Shown here one piece after another: positions 7,793 through 18,089 of a stretch of DNA of 64,000 bases. The stretch covers positions 1 to 64,000 of the forward strand of contig NZ_BJXJ01000020.1 in the NCBI RefSeq assembly GCF_007990935.1, read 5' to 3'. A program made the position numbers and the translations under genes. Numbering within the stretch: position 1 is the first letter of the stretch; each line of letters opens with the position of its first letter. Below the pieces are notes generated by a model, which saw only the letters and a list, made by a program, of their open reading frames with translations, had not been told where the DNA came from and ran no database searches. The stretch comes from Vibrio sagamiensis NBRC 104589. Its GTDB lineage: Bacteria > Pseudomonadota > Gammaproteobacteria > Enterobacterales > Vibrionaceae.

Positions 7793-7866
7793 ATTATTAG
7801 AAATTAACCAACTTCACTAAATCGTTAACTAACTTAATTAATTAGTTATCTTCACTAACCCCAAAA

Positions 7867-10731
7867 CTACTCTTGGTAATTTTCCATGCCTGGGCATGAA
7901 CAGATCAGGTTACGGTCGCCGTAAACATTATCGACGCGGTTGACCGTTGGCCAGTACTTCCAAGATTTGGTTGCCTTAGAAGGGAAGCAGCCGATCTCAC
8001 GAGAGTATGGGCGATCCCACTCGTCAGCAGACAAGTCCACTTGAGTGTGAGGCGCATTAACCAGTGGGTTATTATCCAGTGGCCATTCACCTTTTTGTAC
8101 CTTAGTCATCTCTTCACGGATAGCAATCATCGCTTCACAGAAACGATCCATCTCTTCCAGATCTTCCGATTCCGTCGGCTCTACCATCAAGGTGCCCGCA
8201 ACAGGGAAGGACATGGTTGGCGCGTGGAAACCATAGTCCATCAAACGCTTGGCAATGTCTTCTTCGCTGATACCTGTTTCTTCCTTCAGTGGACGAATAT
8301 CAATGATGCACTCGTGAGCAACACGGCCGTTAGTGCCACGGTATAACACAGGGTAGTGAGTGCGCAGTTGCTCCATCACATAGTTTGCATTCAAGATCGC
8401 AACTTTGGTGGCTTCAGTTAGGCCTGCTTCACCCATCATGGCAATGTATGCCCAAGAGATTGGCAAGATAGACGCACTGCCCATATCCGCTGCTGCAACC
8501 GCAAACTGCTCACCATCGACACCGTTCTCAACGTGACCCGGTAAGAAAGGCGCAAGATGAGATTTCACTCCAATCGGTCCCATACCCGGGCCGCCGCCGC
8601 CGTGTGGAATACAGAAGGTTTTATGTAAGTTCAAATGCGACACATCAGAGCCGATAAAGCCCGGAGTCGTGAGGCCAACCTGTGCGTTCATGTTGGCACC
8701 GTCCAAGTAAACCTGACCGCCAGCCGCATGTACCATCTCACACACTTGTTTCACTTGCTCTTCATACACGCCGTGGGTCGAAGGGTAAGTGATCATGATG
8801 CTTGATAGGTTGTCTTGGTGCTTTTCAATTTTTTCGGCCAGATCGTCGATGTCGATATTGCCATCCTCGTCACACTTCACCACCACTACTTTCATCGACA
8901 CCATAGAGGCTGTCGCTGGGTTAGTGCCGTGGGCAGAGCTTGGGATCAAACACACGTTACGATGCGCTTCACCACGGCTCTCATGGTAACGTTGAATGGC
9001 AATCAGACCTGCATACTCACCAGAAGCGCCCGAGTTCGGTTGTAGCGAAAAAGCATCGTAGCCAGTAATTTCACACAGCTTCTGTTTTAAATCTTTTGCC
9101 AGCGCCGCATATCCTGCCGCTTGATCTGCTGGTGCGTATGGGTGAATGGCACCAAACTCAGGCCAAGTGACCGGAATCATCTCAGCTGCTGCGTTAAGCT
9201 TCATGGTACAACTGCCCAGTGGGATCATGCCGTGCGTCAGTGAAAAATCTTTATTTTCTAACTGTTTTAGATAACGCATCATCTGTGTTTCACTGTGGTG
9301 AGTGTTAAATACAGGATGCGTCAGGTATTGACTTGTACGGCGAAGCGCTTCTGGAATCGCGGCAAATTCATTCATTGCGATTTCACTAGAAAGCGATGAG
9401 ATCGCTTCTTCTACGCCAAATACCGCAAATAATGCAGCAATGTCTTCTGTGGTGGTGGTCTCGTCACAGCTGATACCAAGTTGATTTGGTAGCTTGCGTA
9501 GATTGAGGTTCGCCGCCAGTGCACTGTTGTACAACGATTCAGTATTTGTACCAGTGTTGATGGTGATGGTGTCAAAGAAACTGTTGTGTGCCAGCTCAAA
9601 ACCGCTTTTGGTTAAACCCGCGGCTAGAATCGCCGTCATATGGTGAGTACGACGTGCAATGGTACGCAAACCTTCTGCACCGTGATACACCGCGTAGAAA
9701 GAGGCCATATTGGCTAGCAGAGCTTGAGCAGTACAGATGTTTGAGGTCGCTTTTTCACGGCGGATATGCTGCTCACGTGTTTGCATCGCCATACGCAGCG
9801 CTTGATTGCCTTTGCTGTCGATGGAAACGCCAATCACACGGCCTGGCATGGTGCGTTTATGCTTATCACGGGTTGCCATAAATGCAGCGTGAGGACCACC
9901 GTAACCCATTGGAACACCAAAGCGTTGTGCAGAGCCGATCGCCACATCAGCACCCATTTCACCGACGGGTTTAAGCAGTGTAGAAGCCAACAGATCGGTA
10001 GCCACGGTCACTAGGGTTTTGTTGGCTTGAGCTTGCGCAATGATATCAGTCAGATCGCGCACTTCACCGGTTGTGCTTGGGTATTGAAGTAGGGCGCCAA
10101 ATACGTCTTGTTGAGGAAGGATATCGGCATTTCCGACCATCACCTCAAAACCGATGAACTTAGCACGAGTTTTCACTACTTCGATGGTTTGTGGGTGAAC
10201 ATCATCAGCAACGAAGAACACGTCGCTTTTACTCTTACCCGCACGTTTACACAGCGTCATTGCCTCTGCGGCGGCGGTGGCTTCATCAAGCAGAGAAGCA
10301 TTGGCGATTTCAAGGCCTGTTAGGTCCATGACCATTTGCTGGAAGTTAAGCAAAGATTCTAGGCGACCTTGAGAAATCTCTGGTTGGTATGGAGTATACG
10401 CCGTGTACCAGCCAGGGTTTTCCATCACGTTACGTAGGATAACGTTTGGTGTGAACGTGTTGTAATAACCTTGGCCAATAAAGCTGCGGTTAATTTGGTT
10501 CATATCCGCAAATTGACGCATTGCTTTAAGCATATCTGCTTCGCTTTTGGCAGCGGCGAGCGTCATTGGTTGCTCTAAACGGATTTGAGCAGGTACGGTT
10601 TCATCAATCAGTGCGTCTAGGCTGACCGCATTGATCGCTTCCAACATTTTGGCTTGGTCGGAAGAGTTTGGTCCATTGTGGCGAGCAACGAACTCATTTT
10701 GTGTGCTGAGGCTTTGAAGTAATTCAGTCAT
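7867..10731 (-). CDS. gcvP: Glycine dehydrogenase (decarboxylating), P protein
   Basis: The 954-residue protein is the PLP-dependent P protein of the glycine cleavage system. It decarboxylates glycine and passes the aminomethyl group to the lipoyl arm of GcvH. The PLP site is clear: HLNLHK704TF followed by the glycine-rich [11 protein letters not shown] loop. The N-terminal signature RHNGP and the mid-protein LGSCTMKLN motif are also present. Length matches the usual ~950-960 residues. It is the last gene of the minus-strand cluster glyA-gcvH-gcvP. A terminator hairpin between gcvH and gcvP (10809-10843) suggests lower or conditional expression of gcvP relative to gcvH. The ORF looks intact. 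Confidence 0.98.
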   Translation of the reverse strand: MTELLQSLSTQNEFVARHNGPNSSDQAKMLEAINAVSLDALIDETVPAQIRLEQPMTLAAAKSEADMLKAMRQFADMNQINRSFIGQGYYNTFTPNVILRNVMENPGWYTAYTPYQPEISQGRLESLLNFQQMVMDLTGLEIANASLLDEATAAAEAMTLCKRAGKSKSDVFFVADDVHPQTIEVVKTRAKFIGFEVMVGNADILPQQDVFGALLQYPSTTGEVRDLTDIIAQAQANKTLVTVATDLLASTLLKPVGEMGADVAIGSAQRFGVPMGYGGPHAAFMATRDKHKRTMPGRVIGVSIDSKGNQALRMAMQTREQHIRREKATSNICTAQALLANMASFYAVYHGAEGLRTIARRTHHMTAILAAGLTKSGFELAHNSFFDTITINTGTNTESLYNSALAANLNLRKLPNQLGISCDETTTTEDIAALFAVFGVEEAISSLSSEIAMNEFAAIPEALRRTSQYLTHPVFNTHHSETQMMRYLKQLENKDFSLTHGMIPLGSCTMKLNAAAEMIPVTWPEFGAIHPYAPADQAAGYAALAKDLKQKLCEITGYDAFSLQPNSGASGEYAGLIAIQRYHESRGEAHRNVCLIPSSAHGTNPATASMVSMKVVVVKCDEDGNIDIDDLAEKIEKHQDNLSSIMITYPSTHGVYEEQVKQVCEMVHAAGGQVYLDGANMNAQVGLTTPGFIGSDVSHLNLHKTFCIPHGGGGPGMGPIGVKSHLAPFLPGHVENGVDGEQFAVAAADMGSASILPISWAYIAMMGEAGLTEATKVAILNANYVMEQLRTHYPVLYRGTNGRVAHECIIDIRPLKEETGISEEDIAKRLMDYGFHAPTMSFPVAGTLMVEPTESEDLEEMDRFCEAMIAIREEMTKVQKGEWPLDNNPLVNAPHTQVDLSADEWDRPYSREIGCFPSKATKSWKYWPTVNRVDNVYGDRNLICSCPGMENYQE

Positions 10732-10801
10732 TGTCCTTTACCTATTCTTCGTTCGGGTAACGGAGGTTCGCTACTGATAATGTTAATTATACGACCGAAC
10801 T

Positions 10802-10843
10802 TAGAAAAAAAGCTGTCACCTTATTGAATCGAGGGACAGCTTT
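10802..10843 (-). terminator. Terminator-like hairpin between gcvH and gcvP
   Basis: On the minus strand AAAGCTGTC and GACAGCTTT form a 9-bp stem with a 17-nt loop followed by TTTTTTT. It lies just downstream of the gcvH stop and about 70 bp before gcvP, so it may partially terminate or attenuate read-through into gcvP. Confidence 0.75.
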
Positions 10844-10851
10844 GTTTCATT

Positions 10852-11235
10852 CTATTCTTCTTCTTCAATGATGCTTAAGTATTCGTCGGCATCACGAAGG
10901 TCATTAAGTTCTGATGGATCAGAGAGTTGGACTTTCACAATCCAGCCACCATCATATGGCTCTTCGTTGATCAGTTCTGGGCTGTCTTCAAGCTCTTCAT
11001 TGATTTCGACGATTTCACCAGTCACAGGGGAGTAGATGTCTGACGCGGCTTTTACTGATTCGACTAAAGAAAAACCTTCACCTGCTGCTATTTTGTCATC
11101 AATATCCGGTAGGTCGACGAAAACCACGTCACCTAGCATTTCTTGTGCATGCGCTGAAATTCCGATAGTCACAGTACCGTCACCGTTGTCACGAACCCAT
11201 TCGTGGCTGTCTGTAAACTTCAATGTATTGTCCAT
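10852..11235 (-). CDS. gcvH: Glycine cleavage system H protein (lipoyl carrier)
   Basis: This 127-residue acidic protein carries the lipoyl-lysine motif VESVK62AASDIYSP and the following SPVTGEIVEIN turn typical of GcvH. Its lipoylated arm shuttles the aminomethyl group between the P, T and L proteins in the cytoplasm. Length is normal (about 126-130). It lies between glyA and gcvP on the same strand, 49 bp after glyA, and is followed by a terminator hairpin. AGATTAAG lies just before the ATG on the minus strand. Confidence 0.98.
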   Translation of the reverse strand: MDNTLKFTDSHEWVRDNGDGTVTIGISAHAQEMLGDVVFVDLPDIDDKIAAGEGFSLVESVKAASDIYSPVTGEIVEINEELEDSPELINEEPYDGGWIVKVQLSDPSELNDLRDADEYLSIIEEEE

Positions 11236-11284
11236 TGCTTAATCTCCAAATAACTAGTCAGAAATAGTTCTGATATAAAATAGA

Positions 11285-12580
11285 TTATCGGTAAAGGGGG
11301 AAGCGGTTACAAAGCGCTTTCACTTCTTTACGCACACGTTGTTCTACTTCCTTGTCACCTTCAGGGTTGTTCACCAAGCCATCCAGTACGTCGCCAATCC
11401 AATGACCAATAAGCGTAAATTCTTCAATGCCAAAGCCTCGGCTTGTGCCTGCGGGAGTTCCTAAACGGATCCCAGAGGTAATCATAGGCTTCTCTGTATC
11501 AAATGGGATCCCATTTTTATTACATGTGATACCAGCACGCTCTAATGCTTCTTCTGCTTTATTGCCTTTCAACCCTTTAGGGCGTAAGTCCACCAGCATG
11601 AGATGAGTATCGGTACCACCCGTGACAATGTCACAACCACGACTTTGCAAGACTTCGGCAAGTGTTTTGGCATTGCTGATTACCGAGCCGATGTAGTTTT
11701 TAAACTCAGGACCTAGAGCTTCACCAAAGGCTACCGCTTTGGCTGCGATAACGTGCATCAGTGGGCCACCTTGTAAACCAGGAAAGACCGCTGAGTTGAT
11801 CTTTTTGCTGATTGCTTCATCGTTAGTCAGGATCATTCCACCACGAGGACCGCGCAATGTTTTGTGAGTCGTTGTTGTGACGATGTGGGCATGAGGCAGT
11901 GGGCTAGGGTGTTCACCAGCAGCAATTAAACCAGCGATGTGCGCCATGTCGACCATCAGGATGGCATTAACTTCATCGGCGATCTCACGGAATTTAGCGA
12001 AGTCCAGTGTACGAGGAATGGCACTTCCTCCGGCGATGATCATCTTAGGCTGATGCTCCAAGGCCAGTTTGCGTACTTCTTCGTAATTGATTTCTAGTGT
12101 GTCGCGTTCTACACCATATTGCACTGCGTTAAACCACTTACCCGATAGAGCGGGGCGAGCGCCGTGTGTTAGGTGGCCGCCTGCATCTAATGACATGCCA
12201 AGAATGGTATCGCCAGGTTGTAATAAAGCCAATTTCACTGCGCCATTCGCTTGCGCCCCTGAGTGAGGTTGAACGTTGGCGTATTCGCAATTAAATAGTT
12301 TTTTCGCACGTTCGATGGCAATGGCTTCGACGGTATCGACATATTCACAACCGCCGTAATAACGACGACCCGGATAGCCTTCTGCATATTTATTGGTTAG
12401 GCAGGTGCCTTGAGCCTGCATTACGGCTTTAGAAACAATGTTTTCAGAAGCGATGAGTTCGATTTGTTCTTCTTGGCGTGCGCATTCAGCTTGGATTCCA
12501 GCGAAAACGGCGTCGTCTGTCGCGGATAGGTTAGTAGTGAAAAAATTTTCCAAGCTATGGTTAGGATAACTTTTGTGCAT
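11285..12580 (-). CDS. glyA: Serine hydroxymethyltransferase (second-type, gcv-linked)
   Basis: The 431-residue protein interconverts serine and glycine using tetrahydrofolate. Family motifs: [36 protein letters not shown], and the PLP lysine in TTTTHK240TLRGPRGG. The N-terminus ([18 protein letters not shown]) is about 14 residues longer than the common 417-residue enzyme. It is first in the minus-strand cluster glyA-gcvH-gcvP and divergent from the XRE-cupin regulator, so it probably supplies or consumes the one-carbon units made by glycine cleavage. The enzyme used in general metabolism is probably encoded elsewhere. A GTGACC/AAGGTCACC stretch precedes the ATG. Confidence 0.97.
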   Translation of the reverse strand: MHKSYPNHSLENFFTTNLSATDDAVFAGIQAECARQEEQIELIASENIVSKAVMQAQGTCLTNKYAEGYPGRRYYGGCEYVDTVEAIAIERAKKLFNCEYANVQPHSGAQANGAVKLALLQPGDTILGMSLDAGGHLTHGARPALSGKWFNAVQYGVERDTLEINYEEVRKLALEHQPKMIIAGGSAIPRTLDFAKFREIADEVNAILMVDMAHIAGLIAAGEHPSPLPHAHIVTTTTHKTLRGPRGGMILTNDEAISKKINSAVFPGLQGGPLMHVIAAKAVAFGEALGPEFKNYIGSVISNAKTLAEVLQSRGCDIVTGGTDTHLMLVDLRPKGLKGNKAEEALERAGITCNKNGIPFDTEKPMITSGIRLGTPAGTSRGFGIEEFTLIGHWIGDVLDGLVNNPEGDKEVEQRVRKEVKALCNRFPLYR

Positions 12581-12956
12581 GATGGTGACCTTGCAAATTT
12601 GATAATGTACTCGAACACTCGATTACCTTGTGGTGTTTCATGAGTCCATTTATGCTCAAAACTGCTGAACTGCGAGGCAGAACAGGATGAAATATGCCCC
12701 AATGATGGGAACAAAATACCGAAGAATGGTGTTTTCCTTGCTTACCAATCTGTTTCGGAATGTATATCTCGACATCTAACAAGTCGGTAACATAGCGTTA
12801 GACGAATGAACATTCAACTACTAATTTCCTATAAGAAACAAATTTTCTGATTTTGTTAACAAAGTATGCATTATTTGGTGTGATGTTCTTTTAAGCGATT
12901 TATGTATCGTGCACAATGAAGACAACATTAGATGAAGTCGGTTTTGAGAAGGATTT
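12581..12956. promoter_or_regulatory. Divergent control region of glyA-gcvHP and the regulator
   Basis: This 376-bp gap lies between two divergent genes and must hold both promoters. It is AT-rich near the regulator (12790-12900). I looked for the conserved glycine riboswitch core on the minus strand and did not find it. Operators cannot be placed with confidence. Confidence 0.5.
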
Positions 12957-13580
12957 ATGGCCGAGAATATTTACGATGAATACCCTTCAATGAGGTTAGA
13001 GAAAGAGCAAAGAGAACAGAATATTGAGCCGTTGAAATTAGGTCAGCGAATTAAAGATATTCGTTCTAAGCTCGGGATTACCTTAGAAGAAGCCAGTAAT
13101 CGTACTGGGCTTGCGCGTTCGACACTGAGTAAAATCGAGAACGAACAAATCTCACCAACGTTTCAAGCCATGCAAAAGTTAGCCAGTGGTTTGCAAATTG
13201 ATATGCCGCAACTATTTGAGCCACCTACAAAAAAAGTAGCGGTGGGGCGCAGAGATATAACAAAAAACCAGCAAGGTAAACCTCACCCAACGCCAACTTA
13301 TGAGCATGAATTATTAGCAACTCAACTATCTAACAAAAAAATGATGCCATTTAAAAGTCAGGTTAGAGCACGGCATTTTGGGGAATATAAAGATTGGGTA
13401 CGTCATGATGGTGAGGAATTTTTATTGATCCTGTCAGGAGAGGTGAGGTTTTATTCTGAGTTCTATGAGCCGGTTGCCTTAAGTGAGGGAGACAGCGTTT
13501 ATTACGACGCTAATATGGGGCATATTTTAACCAGCCTTAGCGAGCAAGATGCGCAAATTTTATGGGTGACAGCTCGCTAA
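12957..13580 (+). CDS. XRE-family regulator with C-terminal cupin domain
   Basis: The 207-residue protein has a helix-turn-helix of XRE type at about residues 25-82 (LGQRIKDIRSKLGITLEEAS followed by RTGLARSTLSKIENEQISP) and a cupin_2 barrel at about 130-205 (VRHDGEEFLLILSGEVRFY, ALSEGDSVYYDANMGHI). This architecture is common in one-component regulators that sense a small molecule in the cupin pocket. It lies between divergent glyA-gcvH-gcvP and co-directional gcvT, so it most likely controls glycine cleavage. The effector (glycine or a related amino acid) is an inference. AAGGA lies 5 nt before the ATG. Confidence 0.9.
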   Translation: MAENIYDEYPSMRLEKEQREQNIEPLKLGQRIKDIRSKLGITLEEASNRTGLARSTLSKIENEQISPTFQAMQKLASGLQIDMPQLFEPPTKKVAVGRRDITKNQQGKPHPTPTYEHELLATQLSNKKMMPFKSQVRARHFGEYKDWVRHDGEEFLLILSGEVRFYSEFYEPVALSEGDSVYYDANMGHILTSLSEQDAQILWVTAR

Positions 13581-13635
13581 TGATAATAAGATGTAAATTT
13601 CTTATAGTGAAAGCAATCGTTTGCTTGGTGCAATC

Positions 13636-13710
13636 AAAGCATAAAAAATCTATGGAAATGAAAATTCCATACGGATTAACCCTTAGATTTACGTCTTTTT
13701 ATGCTTTTTG
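13636..13710 (+). terminator. Nested hairpin between the regulator and gcvT
   Basis: AAAGCATAAAAA (13636-13647) pairs with TTTTTATGCTTT (13696-13707); inside it ATCTA/TAGAT and a second hairpin ATGGAA/TTCCAT (13652-13670) can form. It ends in TTTTTG. It could terminate the regulator transcript or act in the gcvT leader. No glycine-riboswitch core is recognisable here. Confidence 0.55.
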
Positions 13711-13841
13711 AGTGTAGCTAAAATGTTAAAAGTCACACTTTTGTATTCGAACTGATGACTATGCGTGCAAATCAGAATTACTCATGTTTATTATTGGAAA
13801 CATCTGGACATCATCACGAGTTTATTTATACGGAGACGACA

Positions 13842-14960
13842 ATGACTCAAGAACTTCTAAAAACACCACTTCATGCCCTTCACTTGGAAGTGGGCGCGAA
13901 AATGGTCCCATTTGCGGGCTACGACATGCCAGTGCAGTACCCTTTGGGCGTAAAGAAAGAGCACTTACATACTCGTGATGCTGCCGGATTATTTGATGTT
14001 TCTCATATGGGCCAGTTACGTTTGCACGGAGAGGGCGCTGCAGCTTTCCTAGAGTCTTTGGTTCCTGTCGATATTATTGATCTTGGTGCTGGTAAGCAGC
14101 GTTATGCGTTCTTTACCAATGAACAAGGCGGTATCATGGATGATTTAATGGTGGCAAACCTTGGCGACCACCTTTTCGTTGTTGTGAATGCGGCTTGCAA
14201 AGAACAAGATATTGCCCATTTGAACGAGCATTTGCCATCGAATGTAACTCTAGAAGTAATAGAAGACCGAGCTCTACTGGCGATTCAAGGACCAAAAGCT
14301 TCGGAAGTGCTATCTCGTTTTGCGCCTGAAGTGACAGACATGCTGTTCATGGATGTACGTAAGGTTGATCTGCTTGGTACCGAATGCATCGTTTCTCGTA
14401 GTGGTTATACTGGGGAAGATGGTTATGAAATTTCTGTACCTGCAACACATGCGCAAGAGCTTGCTACTAAGTTGACGGCAGAATCGGAAGTCGAGTGGAT
14501 TGGCCTTGGGGCGCGAGACTCTCTTCGCCTAGAATGCGGCTTATGCTTGTATGGTCACGATCTTGACCCAACAACTACGCCTGTAGAAGCAAGCTTATTG
14601 TGGGGCATTCAAAAAGTACGTCGTGCCGATGGCGAACGTGCCGGTGGTTTCCCTGGTGCTGCAATTATCCTTGAGCAAATCGAAACCAAAGACGTTGCTC
14701 GTAAACGCGTGGGGTTAGTTGGACAAACCAAAGCTCCAGTCCGTGAAGGCGCTGAGCTGTTTGATGCAGAAGGAACCAAAATTGGTATTGTAACTAGTGG
14801 TACAGCTGGCCCGAATGCAGGCAAACCGGTGTCGATGGGCTATGTGCGTGCTGATCTGGCTGCTATCGGTACTGAGTTGTTTGCTGAAGTGCGTGGTAAA
14901 AAGCTCCCAATGACAGTTGAGAAAATGCCATTTGTTCCTCAGCGTTATTACCGAGGTTAA
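13842..14960 (+). CDS. gcvT: Aminomethyltransferase, T protein of glycine cleavage
   Basis: The 372-residue T protein transfers the methylene group from aminomethyl-GcvH to tetrahydrofolate and releases ammonia. Motifs: FDVSHMGQ near the N-terminus, SRSGYTGEDGYEISV, GLGARDSLRLECGLCLYGHD and the C-terminal SMGYVRADLA. The frame is open from 13755, but ATG 13842 is chosen because GGAGACGACA precedes it and MTQELLKTPLH is where the family begins. It is separated from the other gcv genes by the regulator, as in other Vibrio-type loci. A strong terminator follows. Confidence 0.97.
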   Translation: MTQELLKTPLHALHLEVGAKMVPFAGYDMPVQYPLGVKKEHLHTRDAAGLFDVSHMGQLRLHGEGAAAFLESLVPVDIIDLGAGKQRYAFFTNEQGGIMDDLMVANLGDHLFVVVNAACKEQDIAHLNEHLPSNVTLEVIEDRALLAIQGPKASEVLSRFAPEVTDMLFMDVRKVDLLGTECIVSRSGYTGEDGYEISVPATHAQELATKLTAESEVEWIGLGARDSLRLECGLCLYGHDLDPTTTPVEASLLWGIQKVRRADGERAGGFPGAAIILEQIETKDVARKRVGLVGQTKAPVREGAELFDAEGTKIGIVTSGTAGPNAGKPVSMGYVRADLAAIGTELFAEVRGKKLPMTVEKMPFVPQRYYRG

Positions 14961-14987
14961 TTCTTATTAAGTAACGAATTTAGCTGG

Positions 14988-15013
14988 CCCCACTTTTTAG
15001 TGGGGTTTATTTT
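14988..15013 (+). terminator. Terminator after gcvT
   Basis: CCCCAC (14988-14993) pairs with GTGGGG (15000-15005) around a 6-nt loop, followed by TTTATTTT. Confidence 0.85.
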
Positions 15014-15067
15014 AAGTGCCTAGGAAATCCAATATAAGAGATATGGTTACGATGAAGGCGATAAGTG

Positions 15068-15247
15068 ATGAGTCCGGAAAAGCTACATTTTACTACTGCA
15101 CTTAAGGAAGGCTTTAACGATAAGCCTCTCTTATTTGTCCTTTATTTACAATTATTACAAAATCTCTTAGCACACCATCATTTCCGCTATCAAATCAGTA
15201 AAAACACAATTAAAGATCGTGGTATTTTATTCCAATACCGGGTGTAA
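15068..15247 (+). CDS. Small ORF of unknown status before the two-gene unit
   Basis: A 59-residue frame (MSPEKLHFTTALKEGFNDKP...) has GAAGG about 10 nt before ATG 15068. It is leucine- and histidine-rich in the middle and unlike any family I know. It might be a small partner of the 911-residue gene starting 95 bp downstream, or the N-terminal remnant of a longer gene. It is equally possible that it is a chance frame. Confidence 0.3.
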   Translation: MSPEKLHFTTALKEGFNDKPLLFVLYLQLLQNLLAHHHFRYQISKNTIKDRGILFQYRV

Positions 15248-15342
15248 GAGCCCACCGAGCAGGTCGGCCAGCACATCACTATATGTGATTTTATAGCCTG
15301 GTACGGCATTTATTAAGCTCACAACTGAGGTGTCTGAGTTTT

Positions 15343-18078
15343 ATGTCACAGCAACGAAATTTCCATCCACCAATACTTACCCAGGATGTTGAGACCCTAT
15401 TTAAACAGCTAGATAGCTACGATGATCCTTGCCTGCTTTTTCTTTATGCTAACAATTTAGAACAATGGCGTTATCAAATATTACTAAATACACTACAAGA
15501 TGAAAAAATTTCTACTTCAGAGATATACCAATTGTCTGTTGATGTTAGTTTCTGCCTATGTTTTGACGATGCAACGTCAATACAAGTGCTCGCCGATGAA
15601 TTAATCAACAAAGCGAAAGAGAGTGGCACTTCAGTATTTCTTTCAGTATTTCGTCATAACTGTTTAGCCAAACCTAAAGACACCTTTGATTGGGGAGTCG
15701 TTCAGCTTAAGAAGTTGGTAGAAACAAGTACATCTGACATGGATTTGGCAATTAATGACTTTACAGATAGGACCAACTGGCCGGGTCTTGAAGAATATAC
15801 TAGACCTAAGGAAACAAACCCCTTAACAGAGCAATTTATAAAAGAGGAGCCGAAACTTGGTTGGCTGATAAGAATTGCCAAACGATTTGGGTTTGCTAGT
15901 AAAAAAATCAATCTAGCTGAGCTTGAACAGCTGAGTTCGTTATCAATGGTACGTCCGTTCATTGAATCATTGCCCAATGGAGAAGCGCTGTGGCATTACG
16001 TGTTAACAGGTCATGGAAAGGATATTTTAGACGAGCAAAATGCCTTTATTGATTTAGATGGTGTGTTACTGTTGGTCCATGCTAATAGATTTGCTCCTGA
16101 GTTTTATCGGCATATTCTAGACGTACTTCGCTATGACTCGATTCCGGAACAAAACGACATTCATGATGACTTTGAGCGGGTTATTTATGAACTGGCCGAA
16201 GAACTATTAGAAGCAGAGACAGGCAGAGCAACAAAGCAGACATGTATGTTACGCCTGTTAGATATTTTTTATCATATCTTTGATCAGACGACTTGGTCTG
16301 ACAACATCTATGAAATATTGGTTGAAACTGAAGGTTCGTCCTGTTTAACGGATGCCGAATTTAAAGCGAGATATAGCCGGCCCACGACAGAAGATACTGA
16401 TAATGTTACTGCGGAGACGCAACAAGCTATCTTAGAGCTGCTGGATGACTTTGAAGACTATCATTTTTGTTCCTACAAGCAATGGCGCTCTATTGAAAAG
16501 ATCTTTGTTGATAAGCGCTTAGCGGTTAATCCTAATTGCTGGAAAGGCTCAGAGCCATCAAGCCATTTATTATTAGCCAGTATTCTGCTGTACAAAGATA
16601 AACAAACAAATATAAATGACAGCAATACACAGGCACTTCGGCAACTGATCGATGACTTACTGTTACCAGAAATTTTAAGATTGATTGAATCAGATCTTGA
16701 ACATGATGAAACTCTACCTAATGCCTTTGTTACTTGGTTACATTCAGATAGCACCGATATAGATTTTGATAGTATTCAGCAGCTTAAATCGGTATTGGCC
16801 GGAGATATCGGTATGGATGCTCATAGAACAAAACATCAGGCACAGCCACATACGCAACTATTTAGCAGTATTAGTGATTTTATGCCTATTCTTGCCAGTT
16901 GTTATTGGTTACAGCTCAGTGAGCCAAGGTTACTGACTCAGAAAGTGATCACAATGGCATTGAGACTAGCGCCACAGGCAACATTGAGTTGCTTTACTCG
17001 TTTACAGATGCCTTTTTCTGGCCGATTTAAAAATGACAAGCAAAAAAAACAGCTGCTGGTGGATTTAAGTAAGATCGAGATTGATGCTTACGATTTTCTG
17101 ACTTTCGAAGTCAGGTTAGCTCAATCTCACGATATTCCTCGATATAGAAAGCTGGTAAGAAAATACGCTAAGTTGAAAAAAGATAAACAGCAACTCTGGG
17201 ATATTGCTCTCGCTAAAGTGACACCAAGAATCCGAGATTACTTCTATTTAGACGTTTATCGTTTAGCTCCTAAAGTTGCGACACCACTGCTAACACAGCG
17301 GTCAGATATGCTAGATGAGCTGATAAATAAAACCAGTCACTTCGATGATGATTTCATCAAAACTATGTTTACTCATGATGAGCTTTCGTTCAGCGAACGC
17401 CGTGAATTCTTACCTGAAAAGTATAAGTTGCCAATCGTGATTGAAAGCGAAGTGGAGAGAATTAAGCAGGTTTCTCGCTTTGCATGGTTTATTCTTGCTG
17501 ATCAAAAACTAAAGCTTATTGCAGTATCAGGTGAAGAAAAGCTGGACTCTGAAGCTAAGTTACTTGATTTCGCTAAATATAGCGCTAATTTTTATGTGAT
17601 TATTAACGACAGTGTTGAACGTAATACAATCACAACTAAGCTACATTCGTTTATTAGTTATACAGAGAGAGAAAAACGGTTAAAACAAGGAATACAAGAC
17701 TTTTTGTCTGGCAAGTTAACCTTTGAGCACTATCAAAATAAATTTGATCATTACTCTGACAGCAAAGTTTACGATATCTATATCGAAAATTACTGTGAAT
17801 ACAGTACTTGTATTTTGCCGCAGATACTGGCTGAGCCCGATGAACAAGTCCAACTCCGATTGATTAAATTACTTTGCAGCCATAGGACTCGTGGTAAGCG
17901 TATTCTGAGAAAGATCGCAGAAAATATGTTCTTTGATCATTATCTCACCAATGGTCGTGCCGATTTCGAAATGCGTCATGATCCTGAGCTGGATGTCGAT
18001 GATCTTACCGATGACTGGATCGAGCGCTGGCAGAATTTCCACAAAGAATTAGAGCATAAAATTAACGCGGTGCAGTAA
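15343..18078 (+). CDS. Large unknown protein, 911 residues
   Basis: The protein is soluble, acidic and predicted mainly alpha-helical, with no signal peptide, membrane segment, Walker motif or recognisable catalytic motif. The central and C-terminal parts have HEAT-like helical stretches (for example LPQILAEPDEQVQLRLIKLL and KRILRKIAENMFFD). GAGG lies 13 nt before ATG 15343. It is followed 11 bp later by a 246-residue gene on the same strand, so the two form a unit. The pair lies between the gcvT terminator and a stretch of decayed DNA with an IS-like end, which suggests insertion into the gcv region. I cannot assign a function; defence, polymorphic toxin or conflict system are guesses. Confidence 0.85.
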   Translation: MSQQRNFHPPILTQDVETLFKQLDSYDDPCLLFLYANNLEQWRYQILLNTLQDEKISTSEIYQLSVDVSFCLCFDDATSIQVLADELINKAKESGTSVFLSVFRHNCLAKPKDTFDWGVVQLKKLVETSTSDMDLAINDFTDRTNWPGLEEYTRPKETNPLTEQFIKEEPKLGWLIRIAKRFGFASKKINLAELEQLSSLSMVRPFIESLPNGEALWHYVLTGHGKDILDEQNAFIDLDGVLLLVHANRFAPEFYRHILDVLRYDSIPEQNDIHDDFERVIYELAEELLEAETGRATKQTCMLRLLDIFYHIFDQTTWSDNIYEILVETEGSSCLTDAEFKARYSRPTTEDTDNVTAETQQAILELLDDFEDYHFCSYKQWRSIEKIFVDKRLAVNPNCWKGSEPSSHLLLASILLYKDKQTNINDSNTQALRQLIDDLLLPEILRLIESDLEHDETLPNAFVTWLHSDSTDIDFDSIQQLKSVLAGDIGMDAHRTKHQAQPHTQLFSSISDFMPILASCYWLQLSEPRLLTQKVITMALRLAPQATLSCFTRLQMPFSGRFKNDKQKKQLLVDLSKIEIDAYDFLTFEVRLAQSHDIPRYRKLVRKYAKLKKDKQQLWDIALAKVTPRIRDYFYLDVYRLAPKVATPLLTQRSDMLDELINKTSHFDDDFIKTMFTHDELSFSERREFLPEKYKLPIVIESEVERIKQVSRFAWFILADQKLKLIAVSGEEKLDSEAKLLDFAKYSANFYVIINDSVERNTITTKLHSFISYTEREKRLKQGIQDFLSGKLTFEHYQNKFDHYSDSKVYDIYIENYCEYSTCILPQILAEPDEQVQLRLIKLLCSHRTRGKRILRKIAENMFFDHYLTNGRADFEMRHDPELDVDDLTDDWIERWQNFHKELEHKINAVQ

Positions 18079-18089
18079 GGAAAGTTGCT

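Noticed and set aside
8041..10323. Several plus-strand frames of 60-100 residues inside gcvP
   Set aside because: They are antisense shadows of a well-identified gene with strong codon bias and have no features of their own.
12581..12956. Glycine riboswitch upstream of glyA
   Set aside because: The conserved aptamer core was looked for on the minus strand and not found.
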